This document shows positions 47,201-59,560 of a stretch of 64,000 nt of DNA, piece by piece. The DNA comes from Tolypeutes matacus (Eukaryota > Chordata > Mammalia > Cingulata > Chlamyphoridae). Location of the stretch: NCBI GenBank assembly GCA_026826555.1, contig JAKSZT010000089.1, positions 875,437 to 939,436 of the forward strand, written 5' to 3'. A program made the translations under genes and the position numbers. Under the pieces are notes generated by a model. It had not been told where the DNA came from and did no database searches. It saw nothing but the letters and a program-made list of their open reading frames with translations. How positions within the stretch are numbered: position 1 is the first letter of the stretch; each line of letters begins with the position of its first letter.

Positions 47201-50200
47201 TCAGGCGTTTTACATGGGCCATTTTTTGACATTAAGTACATGACAACAGTGCATGACTGTCACCAGTGTCTACTCCCAGGCTGCTTTCATCACCCCAACC
47301 ACAGCCCATGCTCATTCAGCAACAGCTGCCCGTCCCCTCCCTCCACCCCTGGTAGCCACATGTTCTGCTTTCTGTCTCTACAAACGTGCTTATTCTAAGT
47401 ATTTCACAAGAGAAATCATAGAATATTTGTTCTTTTGTTTCTGATTTCGCCCATCATCATGTCTTCAGGGCTCCTCCATGTTGTAGGAGGTACCAGCACT
47501 TCTTTTCATGGCTGAGTAATATTGCATTGTGTGTCTACACCACATTCTGTTTCCCACCCATCTGTCATTGGGCAATTGGTGCTTCCCCCTTCTGGCTGCT
47601 GCGGATAATGCCGCAGTGAGTATCACTGCAAATACCTGCCCTGCTTTCAGATCTTTGGGATACATACCTAGAAGGGAAATTGCCAGGTGATACCACCAAA
47701 CTGTTTTCCACACCGGTGGCGCCATTTTACATTCCCACCAAAAATGCACAGGTGCCCCTAATTCTCCACATCCTCGCCAACAGTTGTTCTTTTCAGTTCT
47801 TAAAATAATAGCCATCCTAGTGGATGTGCAGTGATAGCTCAAAGCACTTTTTAAAATGAAACCAGATCACGGTTTTAAAAAACCCTGCACATGCCCTTGT
47901 GCTCACTGTGGTTTTAATTCGCATTTCTTTGTTGGGAGGAAGGCTTTATGTACTCTGAATATCAAACCCTTATCAGATACATGGTTTCCAAATCTTTTCT
48001 CCCATTCTGTAGGTTGTCATCACTTTTTTGATAGTGCCGTTTAATGCACAAAAGGCTTCAATTTTGGTGAAGTCCATTTTTCTATCTCCTCTTTTGTTGT
48101 TTGTGCCTTTAGTGTAAAATCTAAGAACCTATTGCCTACTCCTAGGACCTGAAGGTATTTCCTTATGATTTCTTGTAAGAGTTCCACAGAATAAGGTTTC
48201 ATCTTTAGGTCGTTGATCCCTTTTTTTTTTTTTTTTAAGGTTTATTTATTTACTTTATCCATTTTAAACCCTCCCTTCCCCATTTGCTGTTTTGTGTCCA
48301 TTCGCGGGCAATTCTCTGTGTCTGTTTCCTGCCATCTCTTCTCATCCTCCTCCTCCAGTCTTCACCAGGATTCAATCCTGGAGACCTCCGACGTAGGAGA
48401 GAGGTGTCCTGCCACCTGCGCCACCTCGGCTCCTGGTTCTCAGAGCTTTCAGAGCATCTTGTCTTGTCTCTCCCCTGTGTCTCCCTCCCGTTACGTCATC
48501 ATCTTGCTGCATGGCTCCCGGGGCCTGGCAGCCCATGTGCCTTCTATATATATGTATTTTTCATTTTACCAGGAGGTCCCGGGGATCGAACCCAGGTCCC
48601 TCCATATGGCAGACGGATGCCCAACCATCTGAGCCACCTCTGCCCCCGTTGATTCCTTTTGAATTCATTTCTGCATGTGGTGAGAGGGATGTTCCTCAGT
48701 CATTCTCTTGTCTGTGGATCTCCAGTTGCCCCAGCACCACCTGTTGATGAGACTTCATTGAATGGACTTAGCACCCTTGTCAAAAGTCAACAGATGTGCA
48801 GGTTCATCTCTGGGCTCTCCATTCTATTCCATTGGTCTATATGTCCATCCTTATGCCAGGACCACACTGTTTTAATTACTGTTGCTTTGTAGTAAGTTTT
48901 GAAATCAGGAAGTGTGAATCCTCCAACTTTGATCTTCAAGGCTGTTTTGCCTGTTCAGGGCCCCTGGCAATTCCATGTGGATCTGAAGATCAGCTTTTCC
49001 ATTTCTGCAAAAAGGCTGCTAGAATTCTGATACGAATTGCACTGAACGTGCAGATGGCTTTAGGCAGTAACCATGGCACACATTAGCTTGACTGAGGTAC
49101 ACTTCACGTACTGTACAATTCACCCATTTACACCGTACCATTCAGTCGTGGTTTCTAGTACACTCACAGAGTTTGTGCGGCCATCACCTACTCCTCTACC
49201 CACTGGCAATCACTCCCATTTCTTCCCCTTCCCCAGCCCCTGGCAACCCACACCCACCCTAGTCTGCATTTACCTAATGAGCGACCATGCTGAGCATCTT
49301 TTCATGCCCTTATGGCCATTAGTTTATCTTTGGAGAAATGTCTATTCAAGTCCTTCACCCATTTTTTTTTTTTTTTTTTTTTTTACCGGGAGGTCCCGGG
49401 GATCGGACCCCGGTTTCTCCATATGGTAGACGGACGCCGAACTTCTTGAGCCACATCCGTTTCCCTACCCATTCATTTTTAATTTTTTTAAATTTTTTTT
49501 AAGGATGTACAAGGGATTGAACCAGAGACCTTGTATATGTGAGGCAGGTGCTCAACCACTGAGCTACACCGGTTCCCGCTCCCCTTTTGACCACTTTTCT
49601 TTTTCTTTTTTATTATTTTTAGGGTAGGCAAGAGATTAGAGAGTTTATTAAGAAACAGGAAAAGAAATAAGTACACAATCTGTAGCATACATTGTGGGTG
49701 GGTTGTCTTTTTGGTATTAGTCAGAGGCATTCTTTTCATATTCTGCGGTATTCATCCCTTATCAGGTATTTGGATATATTTTCTCCCATTCTATGGGTTG
49801 TCTTTTCACTCTTTTAATAGTATCCTTTGGTGCACAAAAACCCCTCTATTTTTAAATTTTTAAATTTTGCGATGTGTTTCTGGTGTCAGCCAAATCCAAG
49901 GTTGTTAAGACTTTCCCCTATGTCTTCTTCTAGAGGCTTTACGATATCAGTTCTTACATTTAGGCTGTTGGCCCATTTTGCACTAATTTTGTATGTGGTT
50001 TGAAGTACGGTCCAATTTCGTTCCCCTGCATGTGGCTCTCCATTTGTCCCACCGCCGTATGCTGAGAAAACCATCCCTCCCCATCCAGTGGTCTCGGTGG
50101 CCTTGCTGAAAACCATCGGCCACGGTGGCGAGGGTTTCTCTCTGGCTGTTTTTCAGCAGAGTCTCTTTTCCCACCGTTTTTGCTTGGCTTCCTCACACAT

Positions 50201-53200
50201 TCCCTTTGCCCCCAGAAGGCCCTCACCCGACGTGACCTGCAGCAGAAGCCCACGGCGCCACCCTCCCCGCAGGCTGTTTCAGTTGTCACCATGTGTGCGG
50301 AGGGGCGCCCAGCCCAGCCCTTGACAACATCCGGAGCCTTTCGGAGGGACCCGCAAGGCCTCAAGGGGCAGGGAAGAAAACGGCCCCCCACGAGCCCGCG
50401 GCATGGGATGCTCACGTGCTAGGTCACACGGGCCACAAAGGTGGGTTCGCAGGAGCCCCGCCCCGGGCGAGGTGCGGCAACGCCGCGGGTGAGCTGAGCT
50501 GGGAAGGAGGGAGCTCAGGGGCCTTGTGCAGGCAGAGCACACGCAGACCCACGGCCTCCAGGAAAGACCTGGGCCTGCTGCCCCCACCACCCCCAGCTGG
50601 CACCCTGGCGCTCCCAAGGGGAACGTGTCCCAAGGCCTCCAGGGGCGCCTGGGGAGCGCTGATGCCTGCCGACACCCGAGCACTGAGCGGGCAAGCAGGA
50701 CTCCCTCGACGCAGGTGCGCAGTGACCTGGCCAGGCGCCCACAGTGCCCAGGAGCGCTGACGCAGCCACCCGCACAGCCTCTACGCTGCGGGGAGACGGG
50801 CACTGCCCCTCCAGGTGACAACGGGGAGGGGAGCGGGGGCTCCTGCTTTCTGGACACTGAGGGGTTACCAGGCTGTCTACTCAGGGCCAGTCCACTTCTC
50901 TGCAGTGGCTTCAGCTCAACATGATGTTCAACTGCCCTCCAGGCCGACTGGGACAGAGTCCCTCCTCGGGCTGGCTGTGTGTGACTCAGCACAGCCACCC
51001 TAGCAGTCCCTGCTCCGCCTGAACGAGCCAGACCCAGCCTGCGGGCACAGAGACACGCTTTCAGCCATCCCTCCCCACGGGACGTAGAGTAGGCGCCGAT
51101 GCTTACTTGGGAGTCACTGCATGGACAGCCACCTGGTGTCCACAGCAAGCGAGAAAAGATGTGAGGCTGAGCACTTCACCAGACGCAGAGAGCCAGCAGA
51201 GCGAGAGGGATGGGCGAGGTGGCCGCAGGGGCTCAGCAGGGCCTGCCCCCCAGCCCCGAGGCTAGCACCCGGCAGACGGCTGTGCTGTTGCCTCCCTTCT
51301 CGCCTCTACCCTAATCCCTTAGCAGAGACGCTTTCTGCCAAGCTAGAGAAAGTTGCCCACATCAGGTCCCGAGGAAAGCGGCAGAGCAGTGAGGAGGGAG
51401 GCCCAGCCCCCCCCCCGCCCCGGCCCCTCCCGGGCCTCGCCTTCTCCAGCAGCACAGCACCACGCTCCTTCAGCAGGCAGTTGATCATGACGGAAGCCGC
51501 TCGGGAGCAGTTCTTGTCGGGGTCTCCCAGGCCCTCTAACAGGGTCAACAGGAGGCTGATGAGCTGGTCTGGTGGGAGGCGCTTCCCAATGATCTAAGAG
51601 GAGAGGGGCTATGTCGGGGGTGGGGAGCCCCCAAGGCACAGGGGAGTCAGCGTCCCCCCAGGCAGAACGGCTGAGGAGCTGGAGCTTCTGGGAGGCTGCA
51701 GACAGGGCTGGCCTGTTCCCATCCTATCCCCGCCTCTGCCAGGACTCTGCGCCTTCCAGGAGCTCCTGCCAGGGGGCTTCTCCTGACCAGCGAGCCCACT
51801 CTCGGACCACGGCGAGCTGAGGGCCCCTCCCCAGCTCGGACGGCGCTGTCAGCCCGGCAGGACGGCAGTAGGGCGGCCCAGTCAGCTCTCGGTGGAGACG
51901 CCGCCAGACAGCTCGTTCCCTGCACGCGGCCTGGCCATTGTGCTGTGTCCCCGGGCCCTGAGCCCACGGCGCCAGCTCCCGCAGGAGGCTACCTGGGCTA
52001 CGCTGTGGCAGGTGTGGAAGAGGACGGCAGGGTCCGGGTGCACGAGGCCGTCCCGGAGGGTGAGGAGCCTCTCGGCCATGTCGTCCCGGTAGTCTCGGGC
52101 AAAGCCTACGGCAATGGGGGGGCAAGGTGGGGCGTGGGGCAGCCGGTGCTGCAGGAGGGCAGGGGGTAGTGTGGGCAGCTGCTCACCCTCGTAGCCCAGC
52201 TGCAGGTAGAGCAGGGAGCGCACGCAGCCCATGGCCTCCTGGCGGGTGGCCAGCTGCAGGTCTGCGCACCGTGGCGAGAAGAGGCCGACGAGGAGGCCCA
52301 GGTTGTGGAAGGGCACCAGTGCCTAGGGAGGAAGGGCTGGGGCTGTGGGCACCGGCCGCCCTGCCCCGGATGCTGGCCTTGACTGCACTGGGTCCAGCCA
52401 GCCCCTAAGTGGGGAGGAGGGCCATGCGGTGGGAGGGGCCAGGGCCTATTCGGGTAGGGCGCAGGCACAGGTCCACCCAGCCGCCGCCAACCTGTGAAGT
52501 GCCCTCCCCGGAGAACGGAAAGCTGGTCTGCAGGCCCAGGGCTGGGTCCCTGCTCAACCTTCACAGCCTGGTCTGCTTTCCTCAGACTCCAAGCAAAGGG
52601 CCTTTCTTCTTACTCCCCTGGAACCCGGAGCAGCCCCAGCACCTCCCTTCCCCTCTCCTCTCCAGCCCACAAGGACATGCCGGTTTCCAGGGACGCGCCC
52701 CCACTCAGCCCTCTCTCGGGCTCCCTGCAGCAAGCGCCCGCCTGTGCCATCAAGAAGGCCTCCGCCCATGCGCCTGCAGCTGCTCATCCCAGAGCCACCG
52801 CGACGAGACAGCAGGTGCTGCAACGGGAGGGAAGGCCCAGGGGACACCGCTGTGCTCCTCGAAGGGCAGCCGTCCAGCACTAGGCTCCAGCCAGGTGGGA
52901 GTCCTGGGAAGGCCATGGGAGGGCGGGACGGGGAAAGCCCTTCCAAAGACGCACAGGAGGCTCAGCCCCTCGGGAAGTGCGAGGGTGGACTTGTCTATGA
53001 TAATCCTGATAGGTGACAGAACTTGCTAAAACACACAGACTCTTCTGCAACACGGTAAAAAACAAATATGGCAACCAAATCGGGCGCCGTGGCCGTGGTG
53101 AAGCGGTAAGACAAAGCACCGCCACCACGCTCACAACTGCCTGCGCCTCGGCTCCAGGGAGGCAGCCACGTCAGCCTGCGCGGAGCGTGCTGGACACACG

Positions 53201-56200
53201 AACAGCACGAGAAAACCAGGCCGAGCACGCTGCGAGCAACCAGAGAGCTCCACAAGCAGCATCTCTACGTGCCCAAAAACCCGGCTCTCCATTTTACCAG
53301 CAGTGCCCACCACTAAACATAATCCAAGGAAAATCTACGCTGACAGTGGCAAGAAAACGTCCAAACCAGGCCTGTGAGGCCCCAGTGAAGAAAACGAGAC
53401 CATGTTCTGAGGGACCTAAGGAGAAGGGACAGGCGGAAGCCGCCCATCGCTGGGTGGGAAAACGTTACACTCAACAGACGAGCCCCTAGCTGGTGCCCCT
53501 CCATCCCCCCACGGACAGAAAAGCATAACATGAGCTAATAGCTCTTAGGAAAAGCCAAGCACCTGCCAGGCCCCTCAGGGTCCGCCGCACCCACCACAGA
53601 CAGTGCACTTAGGGCCCCGCCGCTGCCTAAGCCGCCCAGGCTTGCTCCTTTTACCCCAGACCCCCCGCACCTCCCTTCCCCACGTGGGGGCTGCGCCCCG
53701 CTGTCTGCGCCCCAGGGCCATGGAGGCAGGTCTGGCTCGGCACTGGCTCAGTGGGCCCTTGGCACACTCACGCTGACGTGCAGGTGCTCCAAGGAGAAGC
53801 GCAGCAGGCAGGCGCTCACGCTCAGGGCGCGCTCACGCTCGTGGCCCCGCGGGGATTTGATCCACGGGATCAGGTGCTGGGGAGGAGGAACAGGGCTTTG
53901 CCGGGGCCGCCGAGGCCGGCTGAGGGCCAGGCCAAAAGCGGCCTCCTCACAGCCCCTCTCTCCAGCCTGCCCCCTGCCTGCAGGCCCAGCCCCACCCAGG
54001 GGGGGTCCCTAGCAGCCCTCCCGAGGCTCCCCTGACTCTGGGCCTGGTGGGTCCAGGTGGGCCTGCAGAAGGACACGCTCCTGGAGGGAGGGCCTGGCCC
54101 CACCCCACTGCACAGGACCCCAGGGCGAGGGCTGCAGGCCTACCTCCACCATGAGCTGCAGGCCCCGGGGCGTCATGTCCCGGCGCAGGAGCCCCGTCAG
54201 CAAGCCCTCAAGGGAGCGCACCGTGTCCGCGTGCAGGGGCTGCAAGAGCAGAGCGCTGCGCCCATGCACCCGCCCCACTGCCCCGGCTCACCCTAGGGGG
54301 AGGCAGCATACCTCCTGGCCCCTGGGGCCGGCCCCCACAGGCTCAGGGGGCAGGGCCAGGACGCTGCGCAGGCAGCTGCGGGTCACGTCCGCCCGCACCT
54401 GCTCTTCCAGCACCGGCTCCAGGGCGCTGAGCGCTGGTTAAGGGCCCCCAGGGCACGGCTGCAGTGGGTCCTCTTGCAGCCCAGCTGCCGAGCAGCCTCC
54501 CAACCCCATGCTTAGCACAGCTGTGTGCTTCCCCTGCCTGGGCTTAGCCCCACCCAGGCAAACCAAGGCAAGTTTTACGCTCGCCCAGGGGGCACGTCCA
54601 CACACACGGGCGTTGCCCACAGAGGGCAGGGAGGATACACCAGGTATGTGCACGCTGCCATGGCTTCTTTCCGAAGGGGTGTCCTCAGGGCGTCCAAGGG
54701 CTCTGCCTTGATGAGGTCCTGCCAAGGCAGCCGCAGGGCTCAGCCACAGAAGGGCCCCCACCTTGCCCGCCTGTCTTTCCCGGCGGGGCCGTCCTGCTCA
54801 CCATCATCTGCGCCACCAGCTCGGCTTTCTGTGCGCAGTGGAAGGCGCCAGCTTGGGGGCTACTGCAGAGGGCCCGGCTCACCATGCAGACGCTCTGGAC
54901 CAGGCACAGCTTCAGGGTCGGGTCCTGGAGGGACAGCAGGCCCCTGAGGGCTGCACCTGGGCCAGGTGGCCTCCAGCAGGAGCAGAGGTGTGGTCACAAG
55001 GCCCCTCCCTCCCAGCCGGGACAGGTGCGGCTCCATCTGCCAGCCCCCGAAGGCAGCCCCAGCCCTCATCCACAGCCACTCGACCATGCCCTGATGGCTC
55101 CCTGGGGTCCCCAGCTCTGCACACCGGATCCCGCCATACACCAGGTCCTGTCCTGGTCTGGGCCGAAGAGCACACCCTGCGCAGTGCAGCGGGAGGGGGC
55201 CCGAGGGGAGGAGGGGCCGCGTCCAGAAGAGCCGCGGCACAGCAGGCTCCTCCCTGCCTGGTCAAAGGGGCTCGGGGGAGCCGCCCCACAGCCGCCAGAG
55301 ATGTCTGGAACCACGGAGCTCTGACGTGAGCCGGCTATCCGGTGACCCCCAGCTCCCAGAGGGGGCTTCCCGCCACTGGAGAAGGCCGAGCCTCGCTAGG
55401 TTTGTGCAGAGTCCAGGAGGGAAGCAGGTTAGAGCAGCTACCGAGCGGGGCTGGGTGGGCATGTTGGCCCCAGTCCACTCCCCCGACTCGGACCCGGCCG
55501 CTCTCCCAGAGCTGGTCAGAGTCTGGAGAGACGCGGCCACAGTGGGCCCTGGGGAGCAGAGCCAGAGCAGCTGCCCGGGGCCTTTGACCGGCCGAGGCTG
55601 AGACCACGCGCTGGAGGGCCCCTCTGCTGCCCCAGCATGTCCAGGGCCCAGGCCCAGAGAAAGAGTATAGGGCTGCCCCCCGGGAGGGTGCTGGAGCAAG
55701 GCTCCGGCAGGCTCCCTGGCCCCTGGCCCAGCCCAGGAAGCCAGGCAGGAGGGCCGAGGTCAGGCTTAACTCCTAAACACTGTACCTTGGTCTCTACCTT
55801 TACTCCCAGAACCTGAATAACAAAAAGTGAAATGCGTTAAAATGTGGGACTGACCAGTCCGCCCCCCACACACGGTCCCCGCGGGGCCGGGCAGCCCCTC
55901 CCCAGCAGTGCTGAGGGCCCACCTTGCTGTTGAAGTACTGGAACATGTGGTGGAGGATGTCCGACTCGGCCCGGGCCAGCACCAGCTCGCGGGGGGCGTG
56001 TGCCGCCACATGCCCGTAGCACAGGATCAGCGCGCTCTTGACCTTCTCCACCTCGTTCTCGTTCCGGTCCTGAGAGGTCAGAGGAACTGGCAAAACTCTG
56101 ACTATACAACGGAGTCCGGGACTGGGCTCCAGCTAGGGAGTCTGTGGATCCCCCAAGGCCTTCCAGAGTGGTGGGCGGCTCCGAGGCACAGCACCGGCCC

Positions 56201-59200
56201 CGTGCTGGGAGGGGAAATGGCCAGGCTGGCCAGGGTGAGAGGGCACAGCGGGAGGCAGGGCAGCAGGCTCGGGGCTGAAGGGAGCCGGAGGCGAGGGGGG
56301 CAGGCAGGTGCAGGGGCATCGGGGTGCGCAGTGGCTTGGAGGAACACAGCCCCCTACCAGCCACCAGGGGTTAGGAAGGGGGGTGGCTGGGGGCGCTGCC
56401 CCTGCCCTATCCTGGACTCTCGCCCCAGCTGGATCTGCCCCCAGCCCACAGAGACCCTGTCCCAAGCCTCAGCAAGCCCCAGGCCTCGGATTCCCGCTGG
56501 ACCAGCAGCCCTGAGCCGCGACCGCAAAGGCACAGAGGCTGGGAAGGACACACAGGATGTCCCAGCCCCGCACCTTAAAGAGGCTGAAAATGCCCATGGA
56601 TTTCCTGAACACGTCCGACCTGATGAAGTCTGCCAGCTGGGCCAGGGTGTCGTCGAGGTGGGAAATGGCACAGATCCCAAAGCACGCGGCAAGGCCCTGG
56701 GAAGGCACACGGGCCTGCTCACATACGCGGGGAGAGGAGGGTGGCCGGAGGCCCCCGCGGCGGGCCTGGAAGAGCCTCCCTTGGGAGGGAGTTTGTGGGC
56801 AGGTGGGCCACGGGCTCAGGGACAAGCAGCCAGAAGTCGGGCTCCCCTGCCCGGGGCTGTTCCTGCCCCTGGACTTGCAGTGAGGCCCCGGCCTGCTGCA
56901 GCTGACGTGCAGAGGGGTCACGAGGGGTCACGGGAGGCCTCTGGCGCATGCGCACGCACACCCGCAGAGTGAAAACCCCTGCGCACGTGTGGTGGCAAAC
57001 TGAGAAAGGGGGGCCCTGGCAGCCACCCCCAGCGCCCTGGCTTGCAAGGCGGGTGCAGCCACCTGGCGCTCGGCCTCCTCCTGGTACCGGGCGGCCTCCA
57101 GCAGCTCCTGAAGACGCTTTCTCACCACATCCTTACTCGACGCAGCCCCCAGCGTAGACCCGATGCACTTGTATAGGAACGTCTGCAACAGAGCCAGCGC
57201 CGAGCTCAGCAGAGTGGGGCCCGGCCGGGGACTGCTCTGCGCCCAGCAGGAGCCCTGAGTGAGGCTCCTGGGCCGCGAGGCAGCCGCTCAGGTAGTGGGT
57301 GGTTCACACTCGCAGTCCAAAAGGGGCGGGAAACAGGAATGGCGCTGGTGGTGAGGGGCCAGCCTGGTGATACCCCTGGAGCCGCCCGACCTCTTGGCTC
57401 TGGAAATTGGGGGAGGCAGAGGCCTCTTCGTTTAAACATTTGAGTTGGGGGCCCTGTTTCCTGCACTGACACACGGGAAAACCCACCAGGGACTCAGCCC
57501 AGGCAGAGCCTGGCCCCACGCTGGCTCCCCCAGCCCCCGGGGCGCCCCCTCCCCTCCCCCCGCACCTTCTCCCGGGGCGCCCCGTTGTAGCACGGCAGCT
57601 GCTTGCACATCTCCAGGCTCAGCTGGCAGATCCACATGTTGTCAGACACGATGACCAGAGTGTTCTGCAGAAACTGGGGGAGCAGACGCCACAAAGTCTG
57701 ACCAAGAAGGGACACGACCGGAGCAGCCAGGGCGGCCGGAGGGAGGCCTGGCCGCAGGGGCTGGACGGCAGCAGGGCCGGAGGCTCCAGAGCACTCTGAG
57801 CCAGCCTTCGTGGTGGCTGCAGGCAGGACCACACCCCAGAGGGCGAGTGGTCTGCAGGGCGGTGCTCAGTGCCCAGGGCCCCCCCAGGTAAAGACTGGCA
57901 GTGCCCCAAGAATGAAGAGCCCCAGCCCTGCTGTGAACATGTCGCTCACCCTTAGCAGCTTGTCCTCCCATTCTTCCTGAGACAGGGTTTCCACGGTATG
58001 CTCTGAAATAGCCCACCACCCCATCAGAGGGGCCGCCAGGCTCATCCCGGTGAGCACCAGGGGGGCTCCCAGGAAGCCCACCGGCCCCCACGCCCCGGCC
58101 CCGCCCCACCCGACCCCACCCTGCCCACCTGCCCCCTGGCCCCACCCACCCAGATCCTGGAGTGGGAGGATGGCCCCAGGAGCAGCTGCCCAGCCTTGGG
58201 CTGTGTTCAAAGTCTCCCAGCCCCCCAGGGAGGACCCAGCCGGGCCCCCTTTTGAGCCCAGGGGCCATCCAGGGCCTGTCCTAAGCCACACCAGAGGCTG
58301 TTTCTTCCAATTCACAAATCTGCAGGCGCCACCAGCCAGATCTGATGTCCACCGCCGCCACCAGGCCAGAGGCAGCAGGTGCCCGCCCCTGCCCCCGAGC
58401 CCGGGCCTCACCATCCAGGAGCTCCACCAGCCGGCCAAGCGTGGCCCTCCACTGCTGGCCCAGCAGAGGATGGACATCATGGTGCAAAACACTCAGGAGC
58501 CGCAGGGAGGCTGCCCCCCGGCCGTCCCCCAGGTAGGGGCTGGCAGACATGACCTGGGGTGCAGGTGAGGAGAGCAGCATGGGAGTGGGGCCCGGCCTCC
58601 ACGTGGCTCCCTCCAGGCTCCCAGGGGCACGCGCTACCCCGAGGTGGGGCCCCGACGGCCCTTGTACATGGCCCGGCCCTCCGCACGGTTCTCCCCAAAG
58701 ACCCGACCCCAGCAGCAAGCCGGAATCCCCCACCAGAGGCAGCGTTTCCTGGCCCCCACCTCCCATCAGGGGAAAGCCCACTCCTCTGACTTGTGTCAGC
58801 AGCCAGAGGCTCCCACCTGGGGGAGGCGGTTCAGCCCAGTTTCCTACGCAATAAACTACTGAAGCGCAAGGCTCACCAGGAGTCTGGTGGTGATGGCATA
58901 GGGGGACGGGAGGTTCGCTGAAAACGAGAAAGACACAGGGCAGTCACACGGCGGGAAGGCCAGGCCTGAGGCCCAGGGAGGCTCCGGGGTAGGGGCAGCA
59001 GGCCGCGGGCAGCCGGCACTTACGGTTGCCGTCGTACTGGATGAGGCAGGCACCCATGCCTGCCTCGCGCCTCTTCAGAGCCAGGTGCACAAGGCTCCTG
59101 CAGAGCGGGCTCAGGGCCTGGGTGAACTGCACCGGGGTGAGGAACTCGAGCAGGTACGGCCAGAGCACCTGGGAGAGAGCAGGCCTGGTCTGCGGAGCAC

Positions 59201-59560
59201 AGGGCACCCGAGGCGCTGCTCCTCGCAGGGGCGTCCGACCCCGAGGGCCGGTCTCCTCAGAAGAGCCCGAGCAGGGCACAGAGGAGCAACGGCGTGGAGG
59301 ACTCGCCCGCCCAAGGACGAGCGCACGGTTCATGCTCGCCGGGGACCGTGCTGCCCAGAGCCGCTCAGGCCAGGGCCAGGGGCCCCGGGAGGTGCAGCCA
59401 GCGCCCCAGCTGCTCCCACCCACCCCAGGCAGAGGGCCTGCACACTCACGCAGCTCATCCTGTCCACGGTGGAGCTGAGGAGGTAGAGGGTGCTGACGCT
59501 GATGGCCCGAACGCTGTCCGGGGTGGGGTTCTCGCCGTCAGGGCCCGGATCCTCAGGCCT
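38234..59560 (-). CDS. MROH1: MROH1, maestro HEAT-repeat protein (3' 30 coding exons, partial)
   Basis: MROH1 is a very large HEAT-repeat protein reported to act at lysosomes. Coding exons in transcription order: 59450-59560, 59024-59168, 58877-58917, 58412-58553, 57950-58002, 57566-57673, 57063-57182, 56574-56696, 55923-56069, 55786-55812, 54802-54924, 54639-54718, 54312-54426, 54144-54239, 53772-53876, 52187-52322, 51993-52105, 51441-51593, 46081-46235, 42924-43089, 42313-42509, 40367-40504, 40167-40281, 39736-39882, 39472-39660, 39228-39383, 39023-39157, 38844-38946, 38690-38755, 38234-38319. The phases join without a break into 3591 nt: 1196 residues and TGA, against about 1640 in human. 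The missing N-terminal quarter lies beyond 64000. Amphipathic helix pairs typical of HEAT repeats run throughout; the C-terminus is [12 protein letters not shown]. The gene is tail to tail with BOP1. All introns are GT-AG except one GC-AG after 51441-51593. Boundaries of exons 54312 and 54639 were chosen to restore the family sequence (tandem splice sites there). Confidence 0.96.
38756..38843 (-). repeat. MROH1 intron with tandem GC-rich duplication
   Basis: This 88-bp intron carries two copies of a G-rich unit containing CGGAGGCGGTCAGTGGG (near 38770 and 38807) and little else apart from the splice sites. Confidence 0.85.
40505..42312 (-). other. MROH1 intron, no further features
   Basis: This 1.8-kb GC-rich intron lies between the exons ending ...ALEPC and starting LAVDTLQ. 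No repeat or exon is recognised. Confidence 0.7.
43090..46080 (-). other. MROH1 intron with old L1-like and SINE sequence
   Basis: The part at 43490-43700 is AT-richer and has an L1 or HAL1 ORF1-like flavour (AAGAGAACCAAATAATCT). A composite SINE sits at 45372-45680. The remainder is unassigned; no exon is seen. Confidence 0.6.
45372..45680 (+). mobile_element. Composite tRNA-like SINE
   Basis: Two tRNA-like heads occur in tandem. The first starts GTGGACATGGCTCAACCAGC and the second AGCTGATGTGGCTCAGTCCT near 45505, each followed by a B-box-like GGTTCAG and GGTGCCTCC. An A-run closes the element at 45661-45680. The flanking duplication is GCCTGGGG, short and imperfect. This dimer differs from the 6948 type because both halves are first-module type. 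Confidence 0.85.
48225..48647 (-). mobile_element. Dimeric tRNA-like SINE, antisense
   Basis: Same composite as 6948-7393, reversed. The duplications GTTGATCCCTTTT (48212-48224) and GTTGATTCCTTTT (48648-48660) flank it. B-box complements lie near 48370 (GGATTCAATCC) and 48580 (GGGGATCGAACCC). Confidence 0.92.
49355..49476 (-). mobile_element. Short tRNA-like SINE, antisense
   Basis: A T-run is followed by the complement of a single tRNA-like module (GGGGATCGGACCCCGG near 49400, GAGCCACATCCGTTTCCC at the end). Flanking ACCCATT repeats suggest a target-site duplication. There is no second module. Confidence 0.85.
49498..49585 (-). mobile_element. Old tRNA-Ala-like SINE fragment
   Basis: It contains ACAAGGGATTGAACCAGAGACC and CTCAACCACTGAGCTACACC, the complement of an aged tRNA-Ala-like head, 20 bp from the younger SINE. 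Confidence 0.7.
51439..51440 (-). other. MROH1: Non-canonical GC splice donor in MROH1
   Basis: The exon ending ...GAVLLEK (51441-51593) is followed on the minus strand by GCGAGG instead of GT. Joining here to the exon at 46235 (VPEIVSVLR, acceptor CCCAG) keeps frame and restores the family sequence. No GT that would keep the frame is available close by. It is either a true GC-AG intron (5205 bp) or a base error. Confidence 0.75.
52323..53771 (-). other. MROH1 intron, no further features
   Basis: This 1.45-kb intron lies between the exons [11 protein letters not shown]... and ALVPFHNLG.... An AT-richer patch occurs at 53.0-53.35 kb. Nothing is assignable. Confidence 0.65.
54925..55785 (-). 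other. MROH1 intron, no further features
   Basis: This 861-bp GC-rich intron lies downstream of the 27-nt microexon. No repeat or exon is recognised. The remaining MROH1 introns of 320-510 bp (42510-42923, 51594-51992, 56070-56573, 56697-57062, 57183-57565, 58003-58411, 58554-58876) are likewise plain. Confidence 0.65.
55786..55812 (-). other. MROH1: MROH1 27-nt microexon
   Basis: This 27-base exon encodes nine residues, VLGVKVETK, in phase 0. It is bounded by an acceptor ending TTATTCAG and a donor GTACAG. It joins ...QYFNSK to DPTLKLC..., and the same short linker is present in human MROH1. It is too short for ordinary ORF detection. Confidence 0.9.

Larger units (their letters stand above)
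47100..50130 (-). mobile_element. L1 3' fragments, antisense, split by SINEs
   Basis: The minus frame at 47465-47842 carries [24 protein letters not shown] and [16 protein letters not shown], the Cys-rich L1 ORF2 end. Further antisense L1 sequence occurs at 48.7-49.3 kb and 49.74-50.13 kb. At least two different L1 copies seem to be involved. Confidence 0.8.
46236..51440 (-). other. MROH1 largest intron within the window
   Basis: This 5.2-kb intron has a GC donor (see 51439-51440). It is filled from about 47.1 to 50.1 kb by L1 and SINE remnants listed separately. The part at 50.2-51.4 kb is GC-rich and without recognised features. Confidence 0.7.
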
